A DNA stretch of 64,000 nucleotides from Pterobdella sp. o SKG-2022 (lineage: Eukaryota; Annelida; Clitellata; Hirudinida; Piscicolidae), in NCBI GenBank assembly GCA_964035795.1, contig OZ038320.1, positions 27,535,705 to 27,599,704 on the forward strand. Reading direction: 5' to 3'. Below the pieces are notes generated by a model, which was not told the DNA's origin, searched no databases, and saw nothing but the letters and a program-made list of their open reading frames with translations. The position numbers and the translations under genes are program-made. This document shows, in pieces, positions 14,051-27,196 of this stretch (positions are counted from its first letter, which is position 1; each line of letters starts with the position of its first letter).

Positions 14051-15291
14051 TAAGTATTTCATATTATTATTATATTATTATGTTACACTCAAAAATAATA
14101 CAGACGTGATGTATAAAAAATTTCACACAAGAAAGTTTCAAACTTTTATTCATGATTTTTCGTCAACCAAACTAAATATTTTGTTGTGAGTTTGTCAAGT
14201 GCTTCGACCAAAAAATTGCTGACGAAGGCTCAGCAAAAATTTTACCATCTGATTAAAAGTAAAATGCGTTTTAATGTAAAATGAAATAAAATTCAATATA
14301 TTGATCTAAAACACATACTCAAATCATGACTATGTTGTTGTGAATTTCGAAAGTTTAGCTCAATTTTAAGTTTTTACTACCAGTTCATGTGAGCAAGATT
14401 AATAGGTTGAACGCCTCTTTTTTGTTAATGGTATCGTCTAAATATAGCATTGAGCATGCAGCTGGCCTGATATTGAAAGCTAAGCGGGCATTTGTTCAAA
14501 TGATTTTCGAGAAGATCTTGGATTCTTTTTAATTTAACAAATAACGTTTACGAAAATAATATTTTTACAACAAAAATTTATTTATATTTTTTAGTCACTG
14601 CTCCAGAATTGATTCTTGACAAACTGAGTAAATGCTTCAAAAACTTTACATAATGACTTTCTGATGAATATCTTAACTTTATCTGTCTTTTTATGCTGGA
14701 ATAAATATGGTTAGTTTAGTAAAAAGTGAAAGTGAAAAAGTATTATTTATTCTCAATCATTCAAACTGAAAAATTCGATTGATTTATCATCACCTGAACC
14801 CGCCATATTCATAGCATTGGAGCTTTTTCATTGTTTGAGTGTGGTAAATTTTTATTTTTAGGGCTGTTTTTGAGTTAGAAACTCATTCCATTGCTGTTTT
14901 GGTTCAGTTTATCAAAATTTCGTATTCATCTTTTGGTATTAATTAATTTGTTAAAATTATTCTATCTTAACCACCCCTAAATTAATAGTGGATTTTTTCG
15001 GCTAAATGCAATATTTGCTTATACGTATGTACAATATATGGCACATACTTAACGCTGCACAAACTCAAAAGCTGGTTCATATAATTTATTTTAATTTTTA
15101 GATTTTGTTTCAATATGATTTGTTAGATGCTCAATGCGCAATATGAAATATTTAATTCCAGCATAAAATTTCAGAATTTTTTAAATAAATTATTATTCAA
15201 GTTAAAAACTTGCCTGGAATTTTTTTATTGTATGGTGTATTGGTGTTAAAACTATATCAAATCAGCAAAATATTTTTTATAAAGTTAACAA
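14051..15291. other. AT-rich intergenic region upstream of ZC3H4-like gene
   Basis: It opens with a short (ATT)n-type run near 14062-14085 after AGGCGCTATATAAG, which looks like the worn tail of a repeat. A small open stretch around 14440-14540 has no partner I recognise. I see no convincing gene, and any promoter of the next gene must lie here. Confidence 0.4.
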
Positions 15292-18200
15292 ATGAGTATT
15301 GAGGAAAAGGGTGTAGAGGAATTGGAAGAAGGAGAGCTTGATGATGATGATGATGACATTGGAACAGCTAACTCAAATAATGAAAATGATGAAAGTAATA
15401 ATAATGATCAGTCTTTGGGATCTTCAGCTCAAACTCATGGTTAATGAAAATACTTTTAAATAACCTTTCTGTTCTTATCTGCTATAATTATACCATTTTT
15501 ATTTCACATTGATTAAATTAATGGAAAAATTTTAGTTATGTTGTTTTGTTATTGTTAGTATTGAAAATGTTTACATAAATTGGCTTATTTATTATTAATA
15601 AATTTATTCAAATTATTCAATTAATTCATATTTATAAATTGTTTTATGGATTTTTTTTATATATTGTTCATCCATGAAATAATTTTCCCAAGTGTTATTA
15701 CTATACCCTTATTTGAAATCAACATATTTTCATACCTACAAAAAGCTTTTTGCTTTATTCTGATCATTATTACAGAATAATTATCAAAAAAGAAATTATA
15801 ATGTTATCTTTTTCAACTTTGAAAAATATCATTTAAAATTATTATAATAAATCTTGAAAATTAATTAAGTACTTCATATTTTATTTGCACAAAAACCAAT
15901 GGCTCTAGCCAGATAATTTAATTATAAAACGTACTATTCAAAACGAGTTTAAAGTATATTTTAAATTAGTGTTGAAGTTTAATTTTTTTTATGGAAATAT
16001 CTAAAATAAGGAAACTTTTAATTAACAGCTGTGAGGAATAAAAAACAAGCAAAAAATCATAAAAAGAATGGTTCAGCAGAAAAAGGACATGAAAGAAAGA
16101 GAAAAAGGAGAATTCATGAGGTGAACGTTAGTTTAATAATCTTCCCCTGTGATTCTTTTGAAATAATAATAATCAATTATTTATAATAATAATAATAATC
16201 AATTATTCATAATTATAATAGAACTATATTATAAATAGTTATTATAATAAGTATAAAAACAAATACAACACATTTTTTAAATAGTAGTTTTAAAAATTAT
16301 ACTAAAACAACAAATATGGGTAATAATTTCAACGACAGGGCTCCAAAAAGTCGACCAACGAGGAATACAGACAATCATCACCACAATACAACTCATCTTA
16401 TAGATCTCCGCGAAGACACAGGAAACAAGACGAATCTTTTTACCCACCAAAAAGAGCTAGGAATCGTGAAGTGGATAGAAGTGATGTTGAATACAACTAT
16501 GATATTGGTGATGGTGACAATCAATACATGGAAAATCAAGCTTTTCATGAAAATGAAAATAGTTCGCCAAAGAAAGATTTCAACAAGCACAAAAAAAATT
16601 TTCCTGATCGAGCTGAGCATAAAAACGTTGATGTGAGTTTTAAATCATCTAGTTTTTTTTGGCCATATCTCGTTTTTGTACTTGAGAGTTATGGACCAAA
16701 TTAGATGAAGTACTGTTATATTAAAAAGCGCAAAAATACCCATTTCGATTTCTGGTCTGGTCGACAGACCTGTTCTTGACTCCTTAGATTATCGACTGCA
16801 AGCAATTTCTAGATGAGCAGTTAAAATGAATACTTATTTATAGTAATTAATTGAAAAATTTCCATCATAATAAAAATTAGAAACCAAATTATGTAAGTTA
16901 TAGAAAGTTTTTTCTTTGAACACAATGACCTTAGAAAAATGAGACTCAGGACTGAACTTGCTCGTGCCCATACGGCATGGGAAGAACCCTTATGAATCCC
17001 GGTCAAACTCATGCTAAGGACAAGGGACGTAAATCGATGATATGGGATAATAATGACTATGATAAAAATAACAATTAGTTTATGAGAAAAAATAATATAA
17101 AAAGATTTTAAAGGAAAATTTTAGATTTTTTACAAAAAACTTCGTACATTATTTTGTCCAATGAACTGTTTTGTTATTTAGGTTATCCAACTCATTCTCA
17201 GATACGGTAATTATTATTTTAAAAGTGTCGTTTTTTAAAATACTATATATATGTGTTCAACCAACAACAAAACATCAAAAGCTTATTTTATTCTCAAAAC
17301 AAAACGCTGAAAACCTTGTACCAAAGATACATGAATACCTGTAAAAACTAACAAATTAACTAGGGAACCAGAGAAAACTTCAAAGAACGTAGAGACTATC
17401 AGAGAGAAAGAGACAGAGGTCCACACAGAGGGGGAAAGTTCGACAGAACCAAAGGCCGATTTGGATCTCAACATTTTGAAAAACCTCCTAGGAAATCAAA
17501 CAATGAGCCTTCTGGACTTGTTTGCAAGTACTTTTTAGAAGGAAAATGTCTCAAGGTAAGCTTTTTTAAATAGTATTTTTATTGGATTTTATTGTATTTT
17601 TATCTTTTTATATGAAGTAAACAAAATGGTTCACAAGTTTGTTAGTTGACGAAGATTTACAATTTTAGACAAATCATCTTCAGACCATAAACATTGTCTC
17701 ATGTTTTTATCCTAAGTTTGTAGTCTACTGTTTTAATTTTTCACACACTATTTTCATTGTATCTATTTATAATTAAATTCATTATTTTCACCCTCATTAT
17801 AACAACCAATAAACCACCATTAGGGCGTCAACTGCACCTACATCCACGACATGAACCCGCCTAAGAGAAGGGAGTTGTGTCGATATTATCTCACCAACAG
17901 AGGCTGTAACAAAGGCATCTGTTTCTACTATCATGATATCCTTTCACAACGTTTTATATTGGTAACGAAGTAATGGGTTAGGAAAAGAGTTGATTGATCG
18001 ATTACAAAATTTTCTCAGATATTTGATATTGGATTAAAATAAGATCGTTGAGGTATTTAACAAGTAGATATGCAAGAAGCAAAAAAGATTCATCGATCGA
18101 ATCATTAAATGCTTCAGGTATTACATATAAAGTATTTTATAATGTAAGTCACACCGACGGAAAGTTTAGTAGTTACGATCAATAGACATCTGGTATTTTT

Positions 18201-21200
18201 AACACATTTATTGCTAAAATTCACTAACCATAACAACCCACCAACCTTCTTAATCCTTAACTATCAAACGTGACTGGCCTTGCAAGCCATACCACACTAC
18301 TGGAGTGTGTGTTGCCATGCAGGAAATGGGTCATTGTCAGTTCTCACACCTGCCTCTCAACGATGAGACTCGATCTCTTGTGCGTTATGTGCCTTAGTTG
18401 CCGCTTTATTAATGCATTTTATTGTGTTGTTATTTTTTCTATTATTTTTTTTATTATTATTCTCTTGAATTTTTGAATAAATGAAATAAGCATCATTATT
18501 ATAATAGAAACAAATACTATGGCTTATTGAGAAACTTAATACACGAAGCTTTTCGTAAGAATATCTTACCATAGTTTTTGTTTCTATTATATGGATTCTC
18601 GGCTATTTTACGTCAAGCATCATTATTGTTATTATGACTTTATTTTCAGCTTTCAATTCCCGATGACGGAGATGGCAATTTCAGGAACCCTCCTTTCCAA
18701 GGTACCTCAAGTCTCATTACTACCTCAACATTTAAATTACACATATCATATTAGTTTCATTGTTTTATATCCGTTTCTATGAAACTATGGGTCGGGTATA
18801 AAAACTATATTCGCTTGCAAGTTATTGTAATTCAAAGATCGATAACTTTAATAAGCTTATTCGCAAGACATCTTTTTATTTATTTATTTACTACTCAACA
18901 AACACTATGCAGAAGGCTTCAACAGAAACTTCAGAGATAAAAAGTTTGAAGAAGGGTTCCACGAGAAACGAAACAACAGACTTTCTGACGACTTTCATTC
19001 GAGAGAAAACTGGAATAACTTTGAAAACGAACCCAGATTTGAGAATAACCAAATGGGAAATAAACAGGGTTTCAACATGGATAGCTCAAATGAGAGAAAT
19101 ATGTATTCAAATGAAAATAACCACCCGTTCAATAAGCCTTTTGGTTCGCATTATGGAGACCAGAACAATCGGAACAACAACGACTTTGATAAACTCCCCC
19201 ATAATAACTACACTCAGAATAACAATACATTTTTCAATAATTTCCAGAAAGATGATGGCTTTAATAATCCGGATAATAAGCAGAATTATGACGAAAAGCA
19301 CCATGGTAATGATAATGACCCGCAAAATTTTAACTTATCGGTAGGTCCTTATAACTGGACTGGGAGTTTCGGAACGAGTGAGAAAGAAAAACTTAAAAAT
19401 GGTATTTTTCAAACCACGAAAATTTCTTAAATTATGAATTTTTCATTATTATTTCCAGAAAATGAAACTTTTTTGCCTGCCTCTAAAAATACTGGAGAAA
19501 ATGATCAAGAAGAAGTGGGTTACCAAAAAAATAAGAGTCAAGCTGAAGTTCAAAATAAGCTGGATTCATGCCAGAATGAAGGTTCTCATAGATTCTTTCA
19601 TTTAGAAGTAATAAGAACTTTAAAATAAAACTAGCGAACTTTTATGATGAAGTTAAAATGAAGTCATCTTTTTTATAGATACTTACGTAAATCTGTTTTT
19701 ATTAATAATAGAAAAATCTACAGAAACGAGTAAACCGAATAAAGAACACATGAAAGATATAAGATCCTTCATAAACCAGCCTCCTCCCGCCACTAATCTC
19801 GATGCGACTTCCCAAAGAATTCCGTTCAATCCTTTGCAACAACCACCCCCATTACAACCATCGCAACCTTTCCCCATTCAAAACACACCACCGCAACGAC
19901 CTGTTTTTTCTCTCACCCCCCAACAACAGTCTATTATACAGCTGGTGCACCCACACCAGCCAATCATCAACCTCTCCCAACAGCCATCTATACTCAATAT
20001 GACGCCACAACAACAACAGCCAATAATTCAGCTGGCTCAACAACAACTACAAAAACAACACGGGTTTTTTCCACCACCACAACAGCCTATTTTCCCACCA
20101 CAACAAGCTAATCCTAACGTTTTCTCAGGCATTCTAGGAAGAGGCCCTTTTCCCAGCAACGTTCGGACCCAGTTCCCGATACTACCACCTCAGCTGGATA
20201 TCAACCAGATCCTCACCAACATCGTTAGGAACTCTGCCCCTACAAACCAACAAACCCCATTTCCTCCCCCATTCCCTATCGTTTCCGAGTAAGTATTTTA
20301 TCTTCTGTATAATATTTGGCTTAGAATTATTTTTTTTGATTTCAATGTTTGAATTCAGTGATTTATGTTATTTAGGTTTGTTTTCATAAATGAATGATAT
20401 TTAAGATCTTCGCAAGAGACTCCAGAAAACAAAATACCACAACCCACAATGCACCCACCACTCGTCAACCTTCCAGAGTAAGTTTATTTTATATGCTATA
20501 ATAAACTTTACTGTTGAGCTTTGAGCTATACGTAAAACTGTTATATGCTAAGTCGACCATTTGATCTCCCCTATCAAAGTGCCAGCCTATGAATAATGTA
20601 GTAAAATACAACACGAAGTGCTTAAAAGTTTATAACGAAGCTTTTCGATTTCTTAGAAAATCATCATCAGGCAGTGATGATAATTTTATTAAATATTCTA
20701 CAACATAATTCAATTGCATTAATATATTCAATTTATACTATATGTTTGTTGACTTTAAAATTTGATTTGGGATATTATACTTCATTAATATATTATATCC
20801 GAAAGTCAGGTTATATCTGTGAGTCATGTTTTCGATACTTTCATCACACAGATCTCACCCCGAATCTTCAGCTAATAAAGAATCTTCTGGTGTTCCTAAA
20901 GACGAAGTAAAAACTAATCAAGATAAAGTCATAGAAAAAAATGAAAAAGATGAGATTATATTAGTGAAGCCAGTTTCAGATCCTCGACTCAAAAATTCAA
21001 ACATTCCTAATATCTCAGATGTAAAAATGAATTCTAAATTAAATTTTGAAGCTGATAACAAACCAGATAGAATTAACTTAGAGTTAGAAAAAGAAATAGA
21101 ATCACCAAAAGATGAGAGGGATGACTTGGAAAAAGACGGCATGGCAAGTGTAGTTAAGTATGAGTTAAAAAAGTTAGATGATTTCCAAAGACCAACAATC

Positions 21201-22249
21201 CCCATTGAAATGATAGCAAATCTCAAACTCAAAGGAAACCACCAAGAGACGAAAGAATTGCTGGAAAGGGATCCCAGATTGACTCGATATTCTCAACCTA
21301 CCCTTAAAACTCTCGATTTGAATTTCGCAGATAAGTTTGTTGATCCTCGCAACCAAGCCAAGTTATCAGAGAACAAACCGATTAAAGTTTCAACTCCCCC
21401 GTTCAAACCTCTTATTGGTTCTCCCAAGTTTGACATCAAAAACTCCATTTTTTCCCAAGATATTCTTAGCCCTCCTCCAGTAAGTTTTGTATTATTCATA
21501 TATCAATTCATTGTTTGCAAAATTAAAAATTTTTTTAATATGTTTTTCATGAAATTTTTCAGGTTTCAAGCTTCGAAAAACCCCTAATGGACACATCACT
21601 GAATGACAAACCTGCTAAAAAAGTGATTGACTACCGAAATGACCCTCGTTATAAGAAAAAGAAGGTTGCATCCAAAAGTTCCGAGAGTAGCCAATTGAAT
21701 CAAAACGACAAAGACAAGAATGAGAGCTGCGAAGAGCTGGAACGCCTTTCCACAACAGAAGTGAAGTTGCCAGGATGCAACGATACTTCATCCGATTTCA
21801 ACACTAGAGCTTCAAACCCTCCATCTCATTCACCCACTCCAACTTTTCCTGTTTTTTGTACTCCAGGTCACTTTTCCACTAAACTCAGCAATAGTTATGT
21901 GGATTCAGGCGGTTATGATACTCCCAGTGAGCAATCCACACCAGTAAATGACGACGAAGACGATGATGAGGAAGATAGTATGGATAAAAACTTGCCAAAA
22001 ATAAACGTCACGAGTAATAGTTTTTATTCAAGCAGCTCAACATTCACTCCATTCAACCTGCCCACCACCTCGCCACTGCACGCTGATGCTATCACCCACG
22101 AGTCCTACTCTAAACCATTGGCTTACTATAAACCTTTGCATGAAGAAGAATCAAAAGAGAGATTAGACAATTCCATTGATGAAGATAGTTCTGTTTCAAT
22201 AAAAGATATGTTTAAATCAATCGACCCTACCAATTCCCCCTTTTGTTAA
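15292..22249 (+). CDS. ZC3H4: ZC3H4/ZC3H6 (suppressor-of-sable) CCCH zinc-finger protein
   Basis: Thirteen exons: 15292-15439, 16029-16120, 16339-16632, 17364-17555, 17824-17935, 18270-18379, 18650-18701, 18913-19401, 19459-19581, 19712-20288, 20406-20477, 20852-21479 and 21563-22249. They total 3576 nt, or 1191 residues. The start gives MSIEEKGVEELEEGELDDD, the acidic EEGELxDD opening of this family. A basic Arg/Ser region precedes three CCCH fingers at about residues 232-306: C-x7-C-x5-C-x3-H, C-x8-C-x4-C-x3-H, and C-x8-C-x8-C-x3-H, the last ending FSHLPLNDETRSL. A Pro/Gln-rich domain (exon 10) and a C-terminal part with VIDYRNDPRYKKKK follow. In mammals ZC3H4 partners ARS2/WDR82 to stop unproductive RNA polymerase II transcription; su(s) does the same in flies. 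All introns are GT-AG except one AT-AC intron between fingers 2 and 3. ZC3H6 is the alternative name. Confidence 0.9.
17936..18269 (+). other. U12-type AT-AC intron in ZC3H4-like gene
   Basis: The codon for His279 is followed by G then ATATCCTTTC, the full minor-spliceosome 5' splice site. The intron ends in AC, preceded by TCCTTAAC at 18254-18261, a good U12 branch site about 9 nt from the end. Splicing here joins CAT G to GT GAC TGG CCT TGC, giving His-Gly-Asp-Trp-Pro-Cys, which matches His-Gly-Asp-Phe-Pro-Cys in vertebrate ZC3H4. No AG lies where a GT-AG intron would need one. Confidence 0.9.
18501..18617. repeat. Dispersed repeat, copy in ZC3H4 intron (pairs with 49215-49315)
   Basis: It shares ATAATAGAAACAAA, GAAACTTAATACAC, AAGCTTTTCGT, TATCTTAC and CGGCTATTTTACGTCAA with the copy at 49.2 kb, in the same order. 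Read on the minus strand, it contains the CTTACGAAAAGCTTCGTG motif found near the Penelope-like element. Confidence 0.7.
20636..20672 (-). ncRNA. Hammerhead-like RNA core, best copy
   Basis: The minus strand reads CCTGATGAT, then GATTT-loop-AAATC, then GAAAAGCTTCGT. CTGATGA followed by a hairpin and GAAA is the hammerhead catalytic core order; here one extra T precedes stem II. Such motifs occur in the terminal repeats of Penelope-like elements. I could not confirm the stems I and III or a cleavage triplet, so activity is uncertain. It lies in a ZC3H4 intron. Confidence 0.4.
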
Positions 22250-22353
22250 TTTTCATCATGTGCTGTCAAGTAATTTTTATTTGTGTTGTAAATTTTTATT
22301 TCGATTCTTAGAATTATTAGAATTGAGCTTAAATATTTTGGCTTTTATTCGAA

Positions 22354-22359
22354 AATAAA
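22354..22359 (+). terminator. Poly(A) signal of ZC3H4-like gene
   Basis: AATAAA about 105 nt downstream of the stop codon, between the two convergent genes. Confidence 0.6.
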
Positions 22360-22431
22360 AAATCAACGCAATGTTAGATTTTTATTTTATAATGAAATGA
22401 CTAATAAAATTTAAATTATTATAGATCGGTT

Positions 22432-22437
22432 TATTAT
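22432..22437 (-). terminator. Poly(A) signal of RPRD2
   Basis: TTTATT on the + strand gives AATAAA on the minus strand about 80 nt past the RPRD2 stop. The two convergent 3' UTRs are thus predicted to end within about 100 bp of each other or to overlap slightly. Confidence 0.5.
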
Positions 22438-22517
22438 TTACAAACAAATACTCAGAAATCTTACATTCAGTCACAGATATATGGATTCCTTAGCACATTA
22501 AATAAATATCTTTTTAG

Positions 22518-25500
22518 TTAGGAAGGCGCATTGTGGAATCTATTGAACTTGGCTCTTTGAAATCTTTGTTGAGGTGGGAAATGGGGCGAATGGAAACGGT
22601 TTGGCGGCCTAAAAGGCCTAGGTGTGAAGAAGACGGGTGGGCGTTGTCGGAAAGGTGCGGGGGGTGTTCTAGGGGTAAAAGGTCGAGACGCATACCTGAA
22701 ATTCCGTGGTGGGTAGTTATGAGGATGGTTGTCTGGGTTTCTAACCTCGTTATAGTAATCATCGTTGCGTGGATTGCCTGAGTAATAATTAGATGCGACT
22801 TCAACATTCTCATTGGACGGTTGTTGTTGCTCAGGCATTCCCTTCTCAAAGTCCTCTACAACCTCAACGCCATTTTCCTTCACGAATTCATCACTGTCTG
22901 AAAAAAATCGATTTTCCTCCTCGTGATTGGCATCATGTGACTTGTACAAGTTCAAAAACTGCTGCGGAGATATGAGTTTCCCGGGGGGTGGGTTGACGGC
23001 ATGTGGATTAAAGTCATTCTCGTCGACTTTTGTGTGATTATATTCCTTTACCTGCATCTTCAATGCAATTTTCGGTACGTAAGCTTCCTCTAGGTCGTAA
23101 CTATTATTATTATTATTTTTAAAGTTAATATTATTTTCATTATTGCTGATAATATTATCTCTATTGTTGTTATTATTATTGTTTTCATTGTACACTAGAT
23201 CATTCTGACTGTTGATAGTTTGGCGGGGAACAATGGGGTCAGGGTCAGTCAAGATTGGCTTCCTTGTGTTTTGGAGAATATTTTTCAGTAGATTAATATC
23301 AATATTGTTGATTAAATTATCGCTTTGTTGCTTGCTAGTCATATTAGCAGCATTGGAGTTTTGTATTGTGCAAGAAATAGATGGCTTCACGTCATTAATT
23401 GATGGTTTTTGGGGATTAATGTCTTTTAAATTTAAATTTTCAGATATTTTTTCTTTCTCATTGCCCTCATTCAAAATTCGTTCGATCCTTTCGTTCAAAG
23501 GCTCATGAACAACCTCATCATTACGATTTTCAGCACTTTTAAACGACTCACCAAAATCTTTTTCATTATTGTTTTTCGCCTCCCCAATACTCAAACCAGC
23601 CTCACTTTGATTATTCTTGATACCCGATGTATTTCCAACACTTGCTTGAGTGGTTGTATAAGGATTGTAAGAGTTAGACTTTGATGCTTTAATGAGAAAA
23701 CTAGGAGGGGCGGGTGGTAGTGGAATACTCTCTATCGATAGTAATGCTGGTGTATTACTAGCTGAACTTTGGACTTTACTTGTTGGTAGGGTAGGAATGA
23801 TGGTAGAAGAAATATCACTGTTATTATTAGCTTGTGGTGATGATGGCGGAGATGTGAGTGTTTCTATGTAAGTGTCGATCTGTTGAAGTTTTGTTTCAGC
23901 TTCTTTCACCTCGATCACAGAACCTTTGTGATTATCGATTACTATAACTTTTATTACTATGAATAGAGATAACTAGATTTATTGGTAACTATAATATATA
24001 ATACATTAGAATGGCGTTAAACTGAATGACCAATCATACAGAAAGTTTATAAATCTATAAAGTAGAAGAGTCTAAATAACAAAAAAATGAGAAACAATCA
24101 CTTAGTTTATTGAAATTTTATTTATGAAAATCTTCGTTATTATTTTAATTGACAAACTAAGTATTTTATTATTAAAGTTTATTCAATCAAAGTAAAATCA
24201 AGAACTAGAAAAGCCAACTTCAAAAGTTACAGACCATTACGATTACTCTCAAACTTAAAAAATTTAAATCTAAAAACTAGACTCACCATTATCTTCGCCA
24301 TCAGAGAGTTCCATATCGATGGGTTGTGTATCTGAAGGCAGTATCTCACTGGGTGGTGGCAGGGTCTTCATTCGGGTTTGCAGCTTGTTCCGTAGATGAC
24401 GGATCCGTGCTCCAAAGTTTTTGTAAGCCTGTTTGTGGGAAAAAAGAAGAAAGGAAGGGGTTTATTGTTATTTAATGCACGACTCCATCCTTGTGAGGAT
24501 GTAGACACTAAACGCTGGTGATTACGAATTTTTTTTTGTGATAAATCTAGTAGAGTATGAACAAAAAGACTTGAAACTGATCTTAAAATCCTTATTATGG
24601 TAATGAAAGTTCATCTTAGTAAAAATTTGAGTACTGCAGTTGTTATAGAAACATACCAGCTTATCTCAACGCACAAAACATAATGTATAATAAAGCTCCA
24701 ACTTATCATAATGCATAAGAGCAACTAACGTTGACAACGATTTTAGATTCAGCATATTGGGCTTCATAGACTTGGAAGGCGCTTTCTAATTGGTCAATGA
24801 GGAGACTACGATCAGTGCTTGATTGGTTGCTCAGATGCATGTATTCTTGGATTGATTGCTTACACTCCTCTATTTGATTGCTTAACGCCTTGCCTTGCTG
24901 TCTATCTGTTTGTGTGTGTCTTTAAATGAGATTTTATTTTTTATAAAGTATCTTTAAATATACCAATCAATTGCTACAAATTTCAAGATAAGTAATCACG
25001 CCTTCTAGGTGGATAAGCAAGCAAAAAATTTGAAACCTTTGAAGAGCTTGGCAATCTGCTGAGAAGTCATGTCGAGATTGACGTTGACGATCGACGAACG
25101 TTTCATCTCCAAATCCACATCTACTTTCTGGTTGTGCTTCAAGGCGTCTATCAGTTCTGGTAACTAAATGACGTGAAGGCTTTGAAGTGTGTGTGTGTAT
25201 TTATTGGATCGGCTTCTTGAGTGAAATCGAAGAAAATTAAATCCAATTATATTTTATTAAGTGAAGTTTAATAAATAATAAAAACAAAATAATACTAATG
25301 ATGAAAAAAGTAATGATAATAGAAATTTCAGCTTAAAAATGATATATTTACAAAAAATTAACCTGCACAGATGGATTCAACTGGGCTGATTCTCCCTCTG
25401 TAGCCGTTGAGGTTATTATGAAAGCTAACATCAATTAAAATCAAAGAAAATGTTTGTAAAGAGGAAAATCTGCCCACCTTTAGTATAGTAGAAATAAAAC

Positions 25501-27196
25501 CGGTATTTAAAGCATGACATTTATCTAACAATAGTTAAAATAGTAGTTTTTTTGTGAAAACTAATGTGTTGAATGTACATTTTTGTGGAATGAATAATGA
25601 TATTGACTTGTGTGTTCAAAATATGATGATTCGCAGGCTAAAAACCTTGCTTCTTGCGAGATTATTTACTTAAATTGAAACAACAAATAATTTTTCATAG
25701 TAGCTTTTTGTAATGCAATCTACATTATCATGTATATAACCTCTTATGTGCCTGATAAGGTAACATTGCCTTATAAAAATTTTTCTTCAAGTATATTCTA
25801 TAAACATTTGGTTTATAGTTCTATGGGCTGAAGTTGGTTTGAAAAAAAATGATAGAAAAAAATGGAGATTAGGAGTGTGTGAAACTGCAAAATATGTTTT
25901 GTAAATAAGCGCCTCTGAAGCAATCTTGAATTGATAACTGTGCGTTATAAAAATCTTAATATTAATAGTAATAAATTTGACCACCTTTATTATATTGGGG
26001 GATTAAACTGGATTTAAAGTCTTGGTATTTATTTTTAAAAGCTCTTGTTTACCATTGCTATATGCTGCTAATATTATGCCCATATACCTTTATACCAATG
26101 ATGATCTGGATATAAAAGCCATAGGGATTCATGAAGTATAATCTCATCATAAACATTATTAATGATGAGTTTGAGGCATCATATAACATTGGAGAAAAAT
26201 AATAAAAAAAGATTTTTTAGAAAACTATAAAAATTATATTAAATAGTTATCATAAAGATGATTTTCATGAATTTAATAAAGAATAATTTTTATAATATAG
26301 AAAATACTTGTTAAAATGAAATGTAATTATAACAATTAACAAATCTTTGAGAAAATTTTTAAAACTATGAAATATATACAAAATTGATAACTTCAGATAT
26401 GATATATTTCTTTGAAGAAATTTAATGTATATTTATTTAAATAAAAATTTACATAAAAAATCAAAAATTATGAAAAAATATATAGCTATCTGTATAATTT
26501 AAAAACATGATAAAACTCAAATAGATATATTGAAAAGATATTTTAGAAACTGACTGAGTTCATAGATAAGTTCATTCAAGAAGTCGGAGGAATACACATT
26601 TCGTTCATGCCAGATCCTCAAAATCCTCTCTATATTCGCCACTATTGATGCATTCCTGCAAGAATTAGCAGTTATATTATTTGTATTGTCACATTATTGG
26701 TGAAAATGATGTTTTAAAGTAGTTTTAAGTGATTGAGTGTTGTTGCACTAATATTAACATCATAAATGAATATTCTATCTTTACTATTGGCATTAAGTAA
26801 ATATGTGCATTGTAATTTTCTGAAACACCTGGCATAGCTTATGGCTTCTTTTAAAATGGCATGATAGGCATCTTTGTAAGCAAGTGCATTCTTTCTTTTG
26901 CATGTTTGAACAATCTCATTGCATATGTAGAATAAGGTCAAACATCGATCTGGTTTAGCTGAAAATTATTTTCAAAATTAACATTGAAATGTGATTTGAA
27001 AATGTTCATTTTTAATAATCGATTAACACAAACATGCTTTTAAAACAGCCAGCCATTCGTGTATAATTTGATGGAATTGTTGTTTGTGAGCAAGCATCCA
27101 ATAAGCTGCTCCTTGTATTCCTTCTTGCGTGGGTTTTGTTGCAGTCAACCTTTTTCTGATAACCGAAGTTTCAAGACTTCTAGAAGTCGAAGACAT
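22518..27196 (-). CDS. RPRD2: RPRD2, RNA polymerase II CTD-interacting protein
   Basis: Eight minus-strand exons in transcript order: 27196-27034, 26958-26829, 26655-26555, 25424-25363, 25163-25037, 24905-24730, 24428-24287 and 23941-22518. The total is 2325 nt, or 774 residues. Residues about 5-131 form the CTD-interacting domain: EGIQGAAYWMLAHKQ, LTLFYICNEIVQTCKRKNA, SIVANIERILRIWHERNVYS. A helical, probably coiled-coil region follows (TDRSLLIDQLESAFQVYEAQY, then AYKNFGARIRHLRNKLQTRM) and leads to PIDMELSDGEDN, a signature of RPRD2. The 474-residue last exon is low-complexity and ends in a Pro/Phe/Arg-rich tail (RPPVFFTPRPFRPPN), as human RPRD2 does. The CID family reads phosphorylated polymerase II CTD in the nucleus. 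The start chosen gives MSSTSRSLE; an in-frame upstream ATG at 27290 exists but reads into AT-rich sequence. The linker after the CID is shorter than in mammals, so a small exon could be missing in the 25.4-26.5 kb intron. Confidence 0.9.
25909..25976 (+). mobile_element. CR1/L2 3'-end fragment in RPRD2 intron
   Basis: GCGCCTCTGAAGCAATCTTG, then AATTGATAACTGTGCGTTATAA-like sequence and AATCTTAATATTAAT, matches the 3' end of the LINE copies at 33.6 and 60.8 kb in the opposite orientation. Only the last 70 bp are present. Confidence 0.75.

Noticed and set aside
16821..17012. 63-residue minus frame with GIHKGSSHAVWARASS
   Set aside because: Lies in a ZC3H4 intron and looks like repeat debris, but the pattern is too short to assign.
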